DNA of 64,000 bases from Actinomycetospora straminea (GCF_028737255.1 NZ_JAQZAN010000012.1:62001-126000), one strand, 5' to 3'. Positions 16,387 through 25,430 are shown, numbered from the stretch's first letter. The notes: generated by a model not told the origin, from the sequence alone. Numbers and translations are program-made.

Positions 16387-16791
16387 TCAGGCCGCCTCGG
16401 ATTCGGCCTGGCGTCGTGTCGGGCGCGGGACCGAGCCGACGGCCGGCGCGATGCCGTCGGCGGAGAACGACACGTCGACGCCCTTGGCGCCGTTGCGGGC
16501 CTGGCGGACCTTCGCCCGGAGGCCGGGCAGCTCCACCGCCGAGTACGGCGTGAGCTCCGGGGCCTCGTGCGAGGTGATGCGGACGCCGTGGAGCTCGTGG
16601 CGCCCGTCGCGGCCGGTCGGGAGCATGACGTCGAAGATGCGTACCGGCGCGCCGGTCGCCTCGTCGATGAGCGGCTGGCCCGAGGACCGCCGACCCTGCG
16701 GCGTGTCCTCCCAGCGCTCCATGGTCTGTGCGTGGCCGGTGGCGATGGCCTGCAGCTGGCTGGTGTCGATGGGTGCGTTGAACTCGAACAT
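16387..16791 (-). CDS. Pra-like AICE protein (putative replication/integration/excision activator)
   Basis: 134 residues; first gene of the leftward operon. The sequence has the layout of the small first-gene proteins of pSAM2-like elements: an N-terminal strand pair, DEATGAPVRIFDVMLP, then a barrel-like run ending in VDVSFSADGIAP. The element 2 gene in the same position ends in GVSFKADAIDVV, so the two are positional homologues. The frame is open to a GTG at 16818; the ATG is preferred, although its GGAGG is very close. The Pra assignment is tentative. Confidence 0.55.
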   Translation of the reverse strand: MFEFNAPIDTSQLQAIATGHAQTMERWEDTPQGRRSSGQPLIDEATGAPVRIFDVMLPTGRDGRHELHGVRITSHEAPELTPYSAVELPGLRAKVRQARNGAKGVDVSFSADGIAPAVGSVPRPTRRQAESEAA

Positions 16792-16838
16792 GCCTCCAGG
16801 GTTGGCCCGAATCTCCACGACCCCGTAGTCCGAAACGC

Positions 16839-16869
16839 CAGTCCCGAACTAGTCCCGGAACTAGTCCCC
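16839..16869. promoter_or_regulatory. direct repeats in the divergent control region of AICE 1
   Basis: GAACTAGTCCC occurs twice, 12 bases apart (16846 and 16858), with a partial third GTCCC just before. They sit between the leftward transfer operon and the rightward XRE regulator gene, so they are likely binding sites for the XRE protein or the Pra-like protein. Confidence 0.5.
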
Positions 16870-16935
16870 ATCCGCGGACCACGTCGTCTAGAATAGTACC
16901 GCGTAACAGCGATCCGACGCGGCGGTGATGGCGGA

Positions 16936-18324
16936 ATGTCTGTAACTCACGCCCAGTGCGTACTGAAGGACGCTCGTCGCCGTCGTCATTGGACTCAGCG
17001 CTTTGTTGCTGAACAGCTCCAGGTTTTGGCTCACCACAAGTACCGCGACAGGTCTGCGGCCGTGAACGCCGACATGGTGTCGAAGTGGGAACGCGGCGAG
17101 AAAGGCGTCAGCCCGTATTACCGTGACTTGTTGTGCGTGCTGTTCGAGACCGACGCTGCGACACTCGGCCTCTCCATCGCTGCGCCGGCTCCGGCGGCCT
17201 CCTCTATGGTCGCCTCCGACGAGCCCGACGCCGACCTCGCAGGAGTCATCAGTGAGACCGCTGCCCTCCTCGAGCAGCTCGGGCCAGCAGCAACGATCCT
17301 CGAGAGCCGCATGGCGGACGTGTGGAGGGACGAGCTGATGCGCCGGCGAACCCTGGTCAAGCTCCTGGGACTGGCCCCCGTCTCGCCGGCTGTGTCGCGG
17401 CTGGTCGGTCCCGGTTCGCCCCCGGTCAGGGGCTCAGTTCATGACCTCGACGACCTCGCCGACCGCTACCAGACCCTCTACCACTCGGCCAGCCCGAGCG
17501 CCCTCATCCGGCCGGTGCTGGCACACCTGGACGCGGTCTCGGATGCCATCCGGGGGACGAAGGACCACCTCGCACGCACCAAGCTCCTGGCGAACCGTGC
17601 GCGGGTGGCGCTCTTGGCCGGCCGCCTGTCGTTCTTCGACTTCGATGACGCCATGTCCGCCCGCGGCTTCTACAACCTGTCCGTCGAGGCCGCATCCGAA
17701 GCCGGCGACCGGCACCAGGCGGCGGCCGCCCTGGGGCACATGGCGTTCATCCCCGCGGCCGAATACAGCATGACCTCTGCTCTGCAATACCTCGAAAGTG
17801 CGCGCCAGCAGATCGACCTCGATCCTCACGGACCGTTAAAGTCGTGGGCGTTCGCCATCGAGTCGGAATTCCACTCTCACGCCGGCGACCACTCGTCGGC
17901 CCTCCGAGCGATCGACGCGGCGAAGACGGCCTATTCGCGGTCGTCCATCAACGCCGACCTTCGATGGTTCGACTACTACGACGTGAACCGCCTCGCTGGC
18001 TTCGCCGGCTACGCCAACCTGCAAGCCGGCCGCTACGACGCCGCGGCGTCCGAGCTCACCGAGGCCCTGGACCTGCCTCTGTCGGCCATCAAGCAGCGCT
18101 CCGTCTTCCTCGCCGACCTCGCGACGGTGCACTACCACGCGGGCGACCTCGAGCAGGCTTGCTCGGTCGCCGTCGATGCCACGGACGAGCTCCGGCGCGC
18201 CGGCTACGCCACGGGCGCGGGCCGTCTGCGGGAGTTCCACGACCTCGTTTCCCCGCACAGCTCGACGCCGGCCGTGCGGGGGTTCTCCGAGCGACTGAGC
18301 ACGCTGCAACTCGAGGAGGCCTAG
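16936..18324 (+). CDS. XRE-family regulator with TPR-like C-terminal domain
   Basis: 462 residues. N-terminal helix-turn-helix: LKDARRRRHWTQRFVAEQL, then a VSKWERGEKGVSPYYRDLLC recognition end, as in actinomycete XRE proteins that regulate AICEs. The C-terminal two thirds is alpha-helical with repeated A-x-S-E-A/G-D-x-x-x-A motifs (EAASEAGDRHQAAAALGHMA; GYANLQAGRYDAAASELTEA; ADLATVHYHAGDLEQA), consistent with tetratricopeptide repeats that may bind a signal peptide or partner. Three bases from the HAD gene; probably the element's master switch. Confidence 0.85.
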   Translation: MSVTHAQCVLKDARRRRHWTQRFVAEQLQVLAHHKYRDRSAAVNADMVSKWERGEKGVSPYYRDLLCVLFETDAATLGLSIAAPAPAASSMVASDEPDADLAGVISETAALLEQLGPAATILESRMADVWRDELMRRRTLVKLLGLAPVSPAVSRLVGPGSPPVRGSVHDLDDLADRYQTLYHSASPSALIRPVLAHLDAVSDAIRGTKDHLARTKLLANRARVALLAGRLSFFDFDDAMSARGFYNLSVEAASEAGDRHQAAAALGHMAFIPAAEYSMTSALQYLESARQQIDLDPHGPLKSWAFAIESEFHSHAGDHSSALRAIDAAKTAYSRSSINADLRWFDYYDVNRLAGFAGYANLQAGRYDAAASELTEALDLPLSAIKQRSVFLADLATVHYHAGDLEQACSVAVDATDELRRAGYATGAGRLREFHDLVSPHSSTPAVRGFSERLSTLQLEEA

Positions 18325-18326
18325 GA

Positions 18327-18974
18327 GTGACCATCCGCGCCGTCTGGTTCGACGTCGGCGAAGCCCTCATCGACGAGACCCGCGAGTACGGCACCTGGGC
18401 GGACTGGCTCGGAGTCCCACGGCACACCTTCTCAGCCGTCTTCGGGGCCGTGATCGCGCGCGGTGGTGACTACCGCGAGGTCTTTCAGCACTTCCAGCCT
18501 GGATTCGACCTTCAGAAGGCACGGCAGGAGCGGATCGACTCAGGGCTCGGGGAGTACCTCAACGCCCGCGACCTGTACGACGACGTCCGGCCATGCCTAT
18601 TTACCCTGCGCGAAGCTGGCTACACAGTAGGTATTGCAGGGAATCAGACCGACCGGGCTGGACGTTTCATCCGCGAGCTAAACCTACCCGCAGATCACAT
18701 TGCAACTTCTGACGACTGGGGGGTGTCTAAGCCTGACAAAGCATTCTTCGATAAACTTGCAGCTGTTTCAGGTCACCACGTGGGGGACATCCTCTATGTC
18801 GGCGACCGGCTCGACAACGACATTGCACCTGCTGCCCAGGTCGGACTAAGAACCGCGTTGATCAAGAGAGGACCGTGGGGCTATATCCTCGACCAAGAGG
18901 GCTTCCCTGACGTTACTCCAACGATCGTAATCACGACGTTGGCCGACCTGCCCATGATTGCACCTGAATTGTAA
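18327..18974 (+). CDS. HAD-superfamily hydrolase
   Basis: 215 residues. Motif I is WFDVGEALIDE, where the usual DxD is DVG, so the second acidic residue is replaced by Gly, as in some dehalogenase-like members. The later motifs are present: GIAGNQ, SKPDKAFFDKL and ILYVGDRLDNDI. GTG start behind GAGGAGG inside the previous gene's end. The XRE-TPR plus HAD pair recurs in actinomycete elements; substrate unknown. Base composition drifts lower in GC toward its 3' end, where the NACHT cargo starts. Confidence 0.8.
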   Translation: MTIRAVWFDVGEALIDETREYGTWADWLGVPRHTFSAVFGAVIARGGDYREVFQHFQPGFDLQKARQERIDSGLGEYLNARDLYDDVRPCLFTLREAGYTVGIAGNQTDRAGRFIRELNLPADHIATSDDWGVSKPDKAFFDKLAAVSGHHVGDILYVGDRLDNDIAPAAQVGLRTALIKRGPWGYILDQEGFPDVTPTIVITTLADLPMIAPEL

Positions 18975-18988
18975 GAGAAGATGCGTGG

Positions 18989-21928
18989 GTGCCAGTTGGC
19001 CAGGAGGCGTTAGAGAGCGGGGGGACATTGCAGATAGAGCTTGGTGCAGCAGTCAGCAAGGTTGTAGGTACGGCTGTTGGAAGGATTATTGGTTCCGTCC
19101 TCGGTTCGTCGTTCTCCGATTTTCTATTTCGTCGGGAGGTAAAGGAGCAGGCTGCCGTTGAGATCGAGAAAGAGATCGATTCGGAGCTGCAGGATCTAAC
19201 ATTGGCTGAGAGCCGCGATCTCGTGGCCTTCATTGAGGGATCAGAGTTCGAGGACTACACGCGTAGGCTGTTTAGTAACTCGATCATCGCGAGGAAGAGC
19301 GATCCTCACGTTGACAAATATCGCGAGGAGCTGTCGGAGCGCATTCGTCTGCTCCTCCCGTCACAGCCGAGAGCTGCAACACAGAAAATCGCTCTCGCTT
19401 TGTACGGAGATGTCTCAGCTAACGTCGCTGCATCTATCGTAGCCACGGAAGTTGCGACGAAGGTGGGTAGGGCCCGTCTTGCACAGCTGCTGCCGAAGTT
19501 GGACCTCGCTCTCCAAAGAACTGAAGGCCATCTCAACAACCTCTCACGCGTGTTATCCCTTAAGCCGATTAACGACTTTGAGCATGCGCTCCGTCCTCAG
19601 GTAGCATTCGGACACGAGAAGATTAGGCTCCCCCAGCTGGGATCAACCCGGTGGGTGCCGCTTGAACAGCTATATGTCCGACCACGGCTTCACTATGGCG
19701 ACGGCTCGCTTGCACCATCCATCGATAGTCTTGAGCGGCACCATCGCCTGGTAATTCTAGGTGATCCAGGTGGTGGTAAGACTACGTTGGCCTCCTATAT
19801 ATGTCTTAACGGAACAGCGAGATCAAGTGAGGCAAAGGTAAGCAGCCCCACACCAGTCATGGTAATTTTAAGGGATCACATCACAAGCCTAGAGGCCGCG
19901 AATACTTCGTTATCGGAAGTCGTGCTGCACTCATGCAGCTCGAAGTACAATGTAGGAACAGATGTCGAGTCAGTCGAGTATCTCCTCCTAAATGGACGCC
20001 TAACGGTAGTATTCGACGGTCTCGACGAATTGGTTGACGTTGCGCTGCGTGTCCGAGTTGCGGGGGCAATAGACTCATTTGCCAACCGCTTCTATCGCGC
20101 TAGAGTCATCGTCACGTCTCGAAAGATCGGCTACATTGCAGCGCCACTAGACCCTTCGCAGTTCACGCGCGTTGACCTCGATGCGTTTGACGATGGCGCC
20201 GTCCGAGACTACGCGCAAAAGTGGTTCACCTTTGACGACACAGGGGCTTCGTCGTCGTCAGCTGACCGGGCTGCGGCATTCAACCGCGATAGCGCACACG
20301 TACCTGATATCAGAACAAACCCATTGATGCTGGCGCTCATGTGTAGTGTCTATACAGTTGAAGGCTTCATACCACAGAACCGTCCAGAGCTGTACGAGAA
20401 ATGCTCCACGCTGCTCATCGAGCGCTGGGATCGCGATCGCCGTCTTCTTGTTCGACTTCCGGCTGAATCTGCCGTGAAACCTGCAATATATGCAATGGCT
20501 GAGTGGATTCTAGGCAGCGCAGATAGAGAGAAGGGTGTTCGTCGATCAGAGTTGATCTCCTTTATATCTCATTTCTTGCATCCCCGACGGTTCGAGGATT
20601 ATGACGAAGCCAGTGCTGCCGCGACTAGCTTTGTAGACTGGTTCACGGGACGAGCCTGGGTCCTGACCGATGTTGGCTCTACCAAAACTGAGCCGCTTTA
20701 CGGTTTCACACATCGCACATTCCTTGAGTACTTCGCGGCCAAGAAGTTGCTTCGAGATATGCGCAGTGGTCATGACTTGTTCGAGGCTCTCATTCCGCGA
20801 ATAGAGCGCGCTGAACGAGATATTATCTCCCAAATGGCTTTTCAGATGCTCTTTGACGACTCCGAGAGTGAAGGAGAGGTTTTCGCTGCCAAGTTACTTG
20901 ATGCTGCCTCCACCACGGTTGACAGCCAGCGTCAGGCTGTCCTCTCGTTCCTGGCGCGATCTCTAGACTTCGTGGTTCCTTCTCCTGCTATTACCCGTAA
21001 AGTCGTTGCGAGGGCTTTCGAGTCCTTTTCAACGAGTCACGAGGTGAAGGGCAAGGTTCCGTCTTTCCCGGAGCAGTCTCCCTCCCACGGGCCGTTATAC
21101 GACTTGATGGCTGCGGCCGACGAGAATCTTGCAACCATCTCGAGCGAGATGCAGCGCCAGTTGGAGAACTATATGGAGTCGCGCCAATGGAAGGCGTCGA
21201 CTATGCAGCTGGAAGTGCTAGCGCTGGCTGCTTATCCAGACGGATTTGCTCGGATGAGGGGAAACTCGACTGCTCGCAGCGTGTCGTTCTGGGAGGGCGA
21301 GGTCGATGCATTTCGCCAAACCATCGACAGAGTGGCCGACTTGCGCAGTGTCGCAAAGTACGCGGAATGGATATCTGATTATCTTCTCGAAACCGGCGAA
21401 ATGGGGTTTGCCGAGTTCCTCGACGCGCGGAACGTGAGAAGGATCTTTATTGCGAATAAGGCCGAGTGGGCCCTCACTCAGCCCTTAGCCACTAAGATTC
21501 TCCTCGCCATGGCCCGGTCTCGAAAGGTGTCGCATGGCAAGTTCCGCAAGAGCGTACCCATCGATTCAGATAGGATTCTATTGGTGAGGGCGCTGTTAGC
21601 AATTCGGCCACCGTGGGCTGTGGTGGCTCCCGGCGAGCGCTACTTCCTTTCTGCGCAGGACCGCTTCGTGCGTGCTTATCCGTTTTCAACTGCAGTGGAC
21701 CGTACTTTGCAGGGACTCTTAGCGGCTTTTGTAACAGACTATGCTTTTGCTGTTGAACCGGATATCGATGCGGGTAGAGCAAGCCGTCGGGAGTATTGGC
21801 ACGTGCTGATGGGAAAGGAAAACGGCGAGCTTCAATCTCGGACGACTGCGGACATGTTGCCGGCAGCCGCAGACTTCTTCTCGAGGTGGCTCGGGGGCGG
21901 TTGGCAGACCGTAATAAGGCAGCGCTAG
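18989..21928 (+). CDS. NACHT-domain STAND NTPase, putative antiphage NLR-like protein
   Basis: 979 residues. NACHT core: Walker A GDPGGGKTT near residue 258, Walker B TVVFDGLDEL near 340, then VIVTSRK, TNPLMLALMCSVYTVEG and a FTHRTFLEYFAAKKL winged-helix-type end. The N-terminal region (1-240) begins with a glycine-rich hydrophobic helix (VGTAVGRIIGSVLGSSFSDF) and is otherwise helical, with no recognised effector. The C-terminal 400 residues are helical and unassigned, possibly the sensor. Visibly AT-richer than neighbours. Bacterial NACHT proteins are established antiphage factors; here that role is inferred from domain and mobile context. Start GTG chosen for an upstream purine-rich AAGAGAAG. 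Confidence 0.83.
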   Translation: MPVGQEALESGGTLQIELGAAVSKVVGTAVGRIIGSVLGSSFSDFLFRREVKEQAAVEIEKEIDSELQDLTLAESRDLVAFIEGSEFEDYTRRLFSNSIIARKSDPHVDKYREELSERIRLLLPSQPRAATQKIALALYGDVSANVAASIVATEVATKVGRARLAQLLPKLDLALQRTEGHLNNLSRVLSLKPINDFEHALRPQVAFGHEKIRLPQLGSTRWVPLEQLYVRPRLHYGDGSLAPSIDSLERHHRLVILGDPGGGKTTLASYICLNGTARSSEAKVSSPTPVMVILRDHITSLEAANTSLSEVVLHSCSSKYNVGTDVESVEYLLLNGRLTVVFDGLDELVDVALRVRVAGAIDSFANRFYRARVIVTSRKIGYIAAPLDPSQFTRVDLDAFDDGAVRDYAQKWFTFDDTGASSSSADRAAAFNRDSAHVPDIRTNPLMLALMCSVYTVEGFIPQNRPELYEKCSTLLIERWDRDRRLLVRLPAESAVKPAIYAMAEWILGSADREKGVRRSELISFISHFLHPRRFEDYDEASAAATSFVDWFTGRAWVLTDVGSTKTEPLYGFTHRTFLEYFAAKKLLRDMRSGHDLFEALIPRIERAERDIISQMAFQMLFDDSESEGEVFAAKLLDAASTTVDSQRQAVLSFLARSLDFVVPSPAITRKVVARAFESFSTSHEVKGKVPSFPEQSPSHGPLYDLMAAADENLATISSEMQRQLENYMESRQWKASTMQLEVLALAAYPDGFARMRGNSTARSVSFWEGEVDAFRQTIDRVADLRSVAKYAEWISDYLLETGEMGFAEFLDARNVRRIFIANKAEWALTQPLATKILLAMARSRKVSHGKFRKSVPIDSDRILLVRALLAIRPPWAVVAPGERYFLSAQDRFVRAYPFSTAVDRTLQGLLAAFVTDYAFAVEPDIDAGRASRREYWHVLMGKENGELQSRTTADMLPAAADFFSRWLGGGWQTVIRQR

Positions 21929-22081
21929 TGGCGTCGTTCAAAGGCAGCGTGGGCGCCGGGCTCGCGAATTCGCGACGTTCCGGATGAGGACCCTTCTCTC
22001 CAGGGGACTGGCCTCTTCTAGCTGGCCCGTAGTGCGGATACGCGACGAAGGAGGGCTCAACCTGACGGTCGGTCCGTGACT

Positions 22082-22861
22082 CTAAAGCTCGCTATATACG
22101 GAGCTGTATGCCGCCTCGACGTTGGTCACGAAAGTCGGCGCCCACTGCGCAAGATTGTAGACCTCGTACCTGCGGACATGCACGCCGATTTGAGCGGCGT
22201 GGGTGCCCGGGCGAGGTCGACGGATAGCTATTTCGTGCTCAACGTAAAGGGCGCTGAGCCACGCAGAGAGACTCTCTGTCGTGGTCACGCGGTGAGTCTC
22301 AGCGAGCGCCCCGTCTCGCCACCAAGTGAGACCTCTGTAAGATATCTCGACGGCTGCGCGACTCAGGAACCCGACGAGAGCCCGCTGGGCAGCACGCTCC
22401 TTGTCGGACAGCAAGCCCCCGCGCTCCTTATGCCGATAGTAGCTGGCGAGGGCGGAGGCTCGCGTGTGCTCGCGGCGTGCGACGTCCTTGGCGGGGTCGG
22501 GGTCGCCGCCGCAGTCCCAGCAGTTCTGCTGGTCCTTTTCGGCGTTCCTGCGCTGAACGGTCAGGGTGTGTCCGCACCCGGGGTAGGTGTGGACGGTGAG
22601 CCGGGTGGGTGAGCGGATGCATTCGGGGCAGGCGGCGACGTCGCCGTTCTTCCACTTCGGCATGCCGGTGCGGGTGGCGACCTTGTCTTGCCACTCGTGG
22701 CCCTCTGAGCAGCGCCACCACACGACGGCCGACGAGCTGGCCAGGATCGTGTCCGGGGCGTACCGGGCGGGTCCTCGGCCGTTCCGCTCGGCGTGCCACT
22801 GAGCGGCGAGGGCAGGGAATCGGGCAGCGAGCGTGCGGTTGGGATCGAGGCTGCGAGGCAT
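22082..22861 (-). CDS. treble-clef zinc-ribbon protein (DUF4379-like)
   Basis: 259 residues. The N-terminus has PALAAQWHAERNGRGPARYA and SSAVVWWRCSEGHEWQDKV, then CPEC, matching the probable zinc-ribbon repeat (W-x-C...GH-x-W...CPxC). A second CGHTLTV...CWDCGG ribbon follows. The C-terminal 130 residues are helical and unassigned and look lower in GC. Located 15 bases downstream of the Rep gene on the same strand. Such domains occur fused to homing or Vsr-like nucleases, but no nuclease motif is seen here. Confidence 0.7.
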   Translation of the reverse strand: MPRSLDPNRTLAARFPALAAQWHAERNGRGPARYAPDTILASSSAVVWWRCSEGHEWQDKVATRTGMPKWKNGDVAACPECIRSPTRLTVHTYPGCGHTLTVQRRNAEKDQQNCWDCGGDPDPAKDVARREHTRASALASYYRHKERGGLLSDKERAAQRALVGFLSRAAVEISYRGLTWWRDGALAETHRVTTTESLSAWLSALYVEHEIAIRRPRPGTHAAQIGVHVRRYEVYNLAQWAPTFVTNVEAAYSSVYSEL

Positions 22862-22876
22862 CAGTCGGGATCTCCT

Positions 22877-24298
22877 TCAGGCCGCCTGCGGATATGGGAC
22901 GGACGGTGGCGGTGGGTCCGCGCCGGCGCGCTTGTGGTGTAGCCGGGTGCCGTGGTCAGTGAGGTCGAGGGCCAGGCCGCGGTGGTCGAACCAGGCGACG
23001 ATGGCGGGCATCCCGCCGGCGCGGCCGGCGGCCTTGAGGGTGTCGAGCTCGTAGGCCACGACGGAGCCGTAGTCGGCGACGGAGATGTAGGCGACGGTCT
23101 CGGTGCCGAGCTCTTCGGCGTCGGCGAGTTCCTGTTCGGTGGCCTCGTCCTCGAGCAGCGGGCCGGCGATGCCGAGCTCGCGGGCTTTCTCGGCGAACCA
23201 GCCGCGCATCAGCGGGGGCCACTGGCACTGCCGGAACCGCATCTCGGTCGCCGTCTTCGACCACTCGCCGATCAGCCGGGCGTCGGCCTCGGCGGCCTGG
23301 TAGTCGCCTTCAGCTATGGCGACGGCGCAAGACTCCATGACCTCGAACGGGGTGCGGTGGCGGCGGCCGGGCTCCTGCCGGCCGTGCTTGAACACCGACC
23401 CGACCGCTTCGAGCGCCATCTTGAACGGGTAGCGGGCCAGCTCGGTGCTGCTGGTGTCGGGGCCGATGTCCAGGACCTTGACGTCGAACCCGGCGGATTC
23501 CTGCTGTCCGCCGCGCAAGACGTAGCTGATGGCGTCGAGACCGTGTTCGGCCAGGCCCTCGCACCAGCGCTCCCAGCACTCGGCGAGCACGGTTTCCGCG
23601 TAGGGAGTGGTGATGCCGACCGGATCACCGATGGGCTGGTCAAGCACGGTGCGGGTACGGCCTTCGGTGCCCCACGGGACCTTCTTGGTGGTCCATTCGC
23701 GGGGATCGCAGAGCAGGAACACGTGCATGTGCGGATGCCAGCCGGCCTCGTCGCCGACGGTGCACTCGAAGGCGCGCAGCACGAACCGCACCCCGAGCCG
23801 TTCCTTGAGCCGGCGCCACGGCCGGTCACTGGTCACGTGCTTCCACGCGGTGCGCTGTGCCTGCACGAGGGTGCGCAGCGAGTGCCCGAGGTGATGGCGG
23901 GCGGAGAACGTCGCGAGCACGACGGTGCCGCCGAGCGCTTCCCACACCGAGAAGGCGTGTGCGAGGTCGCGGGCGCGTCCGACGGCGATCTTCGCGCCGC
24001 AGCACACGCACGAGTGCCAGGTCGCGCAGGTCTGCAGGCCGCCGACGCCGACGTCGAGGGAGCCGCGGTCGTCGGTCTCGAGCCCGCGCAGCGGCAGCTC
24101 CTCGGCCTGGGCGTCGAACCGGAACCGGCGACAGGTGCGGACCTTGCGCAGCGGGGACACGCTCCACATCGCGCGGTGCACCGCCCACCGCACGTCGGCG
24201 TCGTCCGGGGGCGGCACCGCGACCGGAGCGGGCCCGGCGGCGGTGTCGTTCGGGGCGGGGGAGCTAAACCCCTCATTCCCAAGGCGCGGTGCGCTCAC
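22877..24298 (-). CDS. rolling-circle replication initiator, HUH family
   Basis: 473 residues. The metal-binding HUH motif is HPHMH at about residues 188-192, following ERLGVRFVLRAFECTVGDEAGW. A candidate catalytic tyrosine is Y290 in ARYPFKMALE (YxxK). An N-terminal CATWHSCVCCGAKI cysteine cluster is typical of actinobacterial pIJ101/RepSA-like initiators. GTG start behind GGAGGTG, with a hydrophobic upstream frame ending in a GTGA overlap. It differs in layout from the element 2 RepSA-like protein, so the two elements use unlike replication modules. Confidence 0.85.
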   Translation of the reverse strand: MSAPRLGNEGFSSPAPNDTAAGPAPVAVPPPDDADVRWAVHRAMWSVSPLRKVRTCRRFRFDAQAEELPLRGLETDDRGSLDVGVGGLQTCATWHSCVCCGAKIAVGRARDLAHAFSVWEALGGTVVLATFSARHHLGHSLRTLVQAQRTAWKHVTSDRPWRRLKERLGVRFVLRAFECTVGDEAGWHPHMHVFLLCDPREWTTKKVPWGTEGRTRTVLDQPIGDPVGITTPYAETVLAECWERWCEGLAEHGLDAISYVLRGGQQESAGFDVKVLDIGPDTSSTELARYPFKMALEAVGSVFKHGRQEPGRRHRTPFEVMESCAVAIAEGDYQAAEADARLIGEWSKTATEMRFRQCQWPPLMRGWFAEKARELGIAGPLLEDEATEQELADAEELGTETVAYISVADYGSVVAYELDTLKAAGRAGGMPAIVAWFDHRGLALDLTDHGTRLHHKRAGADPPPPSVPYPQAA

Positions 24299-24523
24299 GG
24301 TGCATCACCTCCAGTGGCGTAGGCCGGCGCTGGCGCGCCGGTGCCCGGCCCTTCCGGGCCGGGCACGCTTCCGCTCCTGTCTTCGACCCGCGGCGCGCGC
24401 CCGGCCCGAGGGCCGGGCGGGGCAACGGCAGCGGCGACCACGACCACGGCGAGAAGCACGTAGAGCAGCCCGGCCCGGAGAACGCCGGGGAGAGCTCGCG
24501 CGCCCGACTCACCAGCCGTGGGG

Positions 24524-24755
24524 CTGCTCAAGGCCGCGCGGCCGAGACCCCGGAGGAACCGCCTATGGCGGGGCGGGGCGGCGGCACGCGAGCTTGTACG
24601 GCCGTCCCTCACCAGCAAGGGCCGCCAACCATCTTCACCGGCCGGCCGTCGACGAGCGCCGCGGATCAGGACGAGGGGCCGATGAAGATCGTTGGCTTCC
24701 TCCCTTGCTGGCGAGCCTCCGACGGCCGAAGGGCCCGCAGGCGCGGTGGGGCCGG
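24524..24755. other. conserved structured noncoding segment, copy in AICE 1
   Basis: The gap 24299-24820 has no convincing gene. This part is closely matched in element 2 (33611-33850). It holds the palindrome GGCCGCGCGGCC, a small CGCC-TAT-GGCG hairpin, and a long imperfect stem: CCAGCAAGGG...GCCAACCATCTT (24612-24635) against AAGATCGTTGGC...CCCTTGCTGG (24685-24711). Candidate roles are origin of replication, the clt transfer locus, or a small RNA. It lies upstream of the Rep gene here but not in element 2. Confidence 0.7.
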
Positions 24756-24820
24756 GACGGACCCCACCCGGGGCGCGCACCGCCGCCCCGCCGATCTCAC
24801 GGGCGTAGGAGGTGGCCGGG

Positions 24821-25159
24821 ATGCGAGTCCTCGTAGCCGGCTCGAAGTTCTGGACCGACGGGCAGACCCTCATGGCCGCGCTTGCCGATGTGTGGGAGCC
24901 CGACGCCGCACTCGTCACCGGCGCGTGCCCGGAGGGCGCCGAGGACCTGGCGGCGCGCTGCTGGCGGCGCTGGGGCGGACGGGTCGAGCGGTGGGAGTTC
25001 GACTGGGACCAACCGGCGGGGACCGTGGTCGAGAGCCGGCACCGGCGGATGCTCGAGGCGGGCGCCGACGTCTGCCTGACCTTCGGCAGCTTGACCGGGC
25101 CGCGGTCGCTGGAGGCGATGAGCCGCGCAGCCGGCGTCCCGACGTACGGATGGACGTGA
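24821..25159 (+). CDS. DUF2493/SLOG-type nucleotide-binding protein (YspA-like)
   Basis: 112 residues. Starts MRVLVAGSKFWTDG and continues with VTGACPEGAEDLAARCWRRW, ESRHRRMLEAGADVCLTF and a final GVPTYGW, the DUF2493 (cpYpsA-related SLOG) pattern, a Rossmannoid domain thought to bind a nucleotide-like ligand. ATG preceded by GTAGGAGG with 9-base spacing; a GTG three codons earlier is less likely. DUF2493 genes are frequent passengers on actinobacterial plasmids and phages; here it lies between the conserved noncoding segment and the right end of element 1. Confidence 0.8.
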   Translation: MRVLVAGSKFWTDGQTLMAALADVWEPDAALVTGACPEGAEDLAARCWRRWGGRVERWEFDWDQPAGTVVESRHRRMLEAGADVCLTFGSLTGPRSLEAMSRAAGVPTYGWT

Positions 25160-25430
25160 GCGCCCCGAGGGTCGCGTGACAGCCGGCGGCGACGAGGCAC
25201 CACCGGTTCCTGCGCGACTCGGGACGACGGGTCAGGCGCCGCCATTGGACGGGCCAGGGCGCCCGGGGTGACCTACGTGGGCACCGTCGAGCGGACGGGC
25301 CGACGACGAACACGCGACGAACACAGCCCGCAGACGGGTCCGGACAACGACGAGCCGATCCGGCACGAAACCGCAGCTCCAGGGCTCATCCGTGACACCG
25401 CGCGGCACGCCGCGGGTAACCCGGGGGACC

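Larger units (their letters stand above)
12518..25430. mobile_element. AICE 1, pSAM2-like integrative element in tRNA-Val(CAC)
   Basis: About 12.9 kb bounded by 44-base direct repeats of the tRNA 3' end. Leftward operon: Pra-like gene, WhiB-like, FtsK/TraB-like translocase, two small genes, xis, int. Rightward: XRE-TPR regulator, HAD hydrolase and a NACHT NTPase. Then a leftward zinc-ribbon gene and HUH Rep gene, a conserved structured noncoding segment and a DUF2493 gene. This matches the single-translocase conjugation and rolling-circle replication modules of AICEs. The NACHT region is visibly AT-richer than the rest and is inferred to be cargo. Confidence 0.9.
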
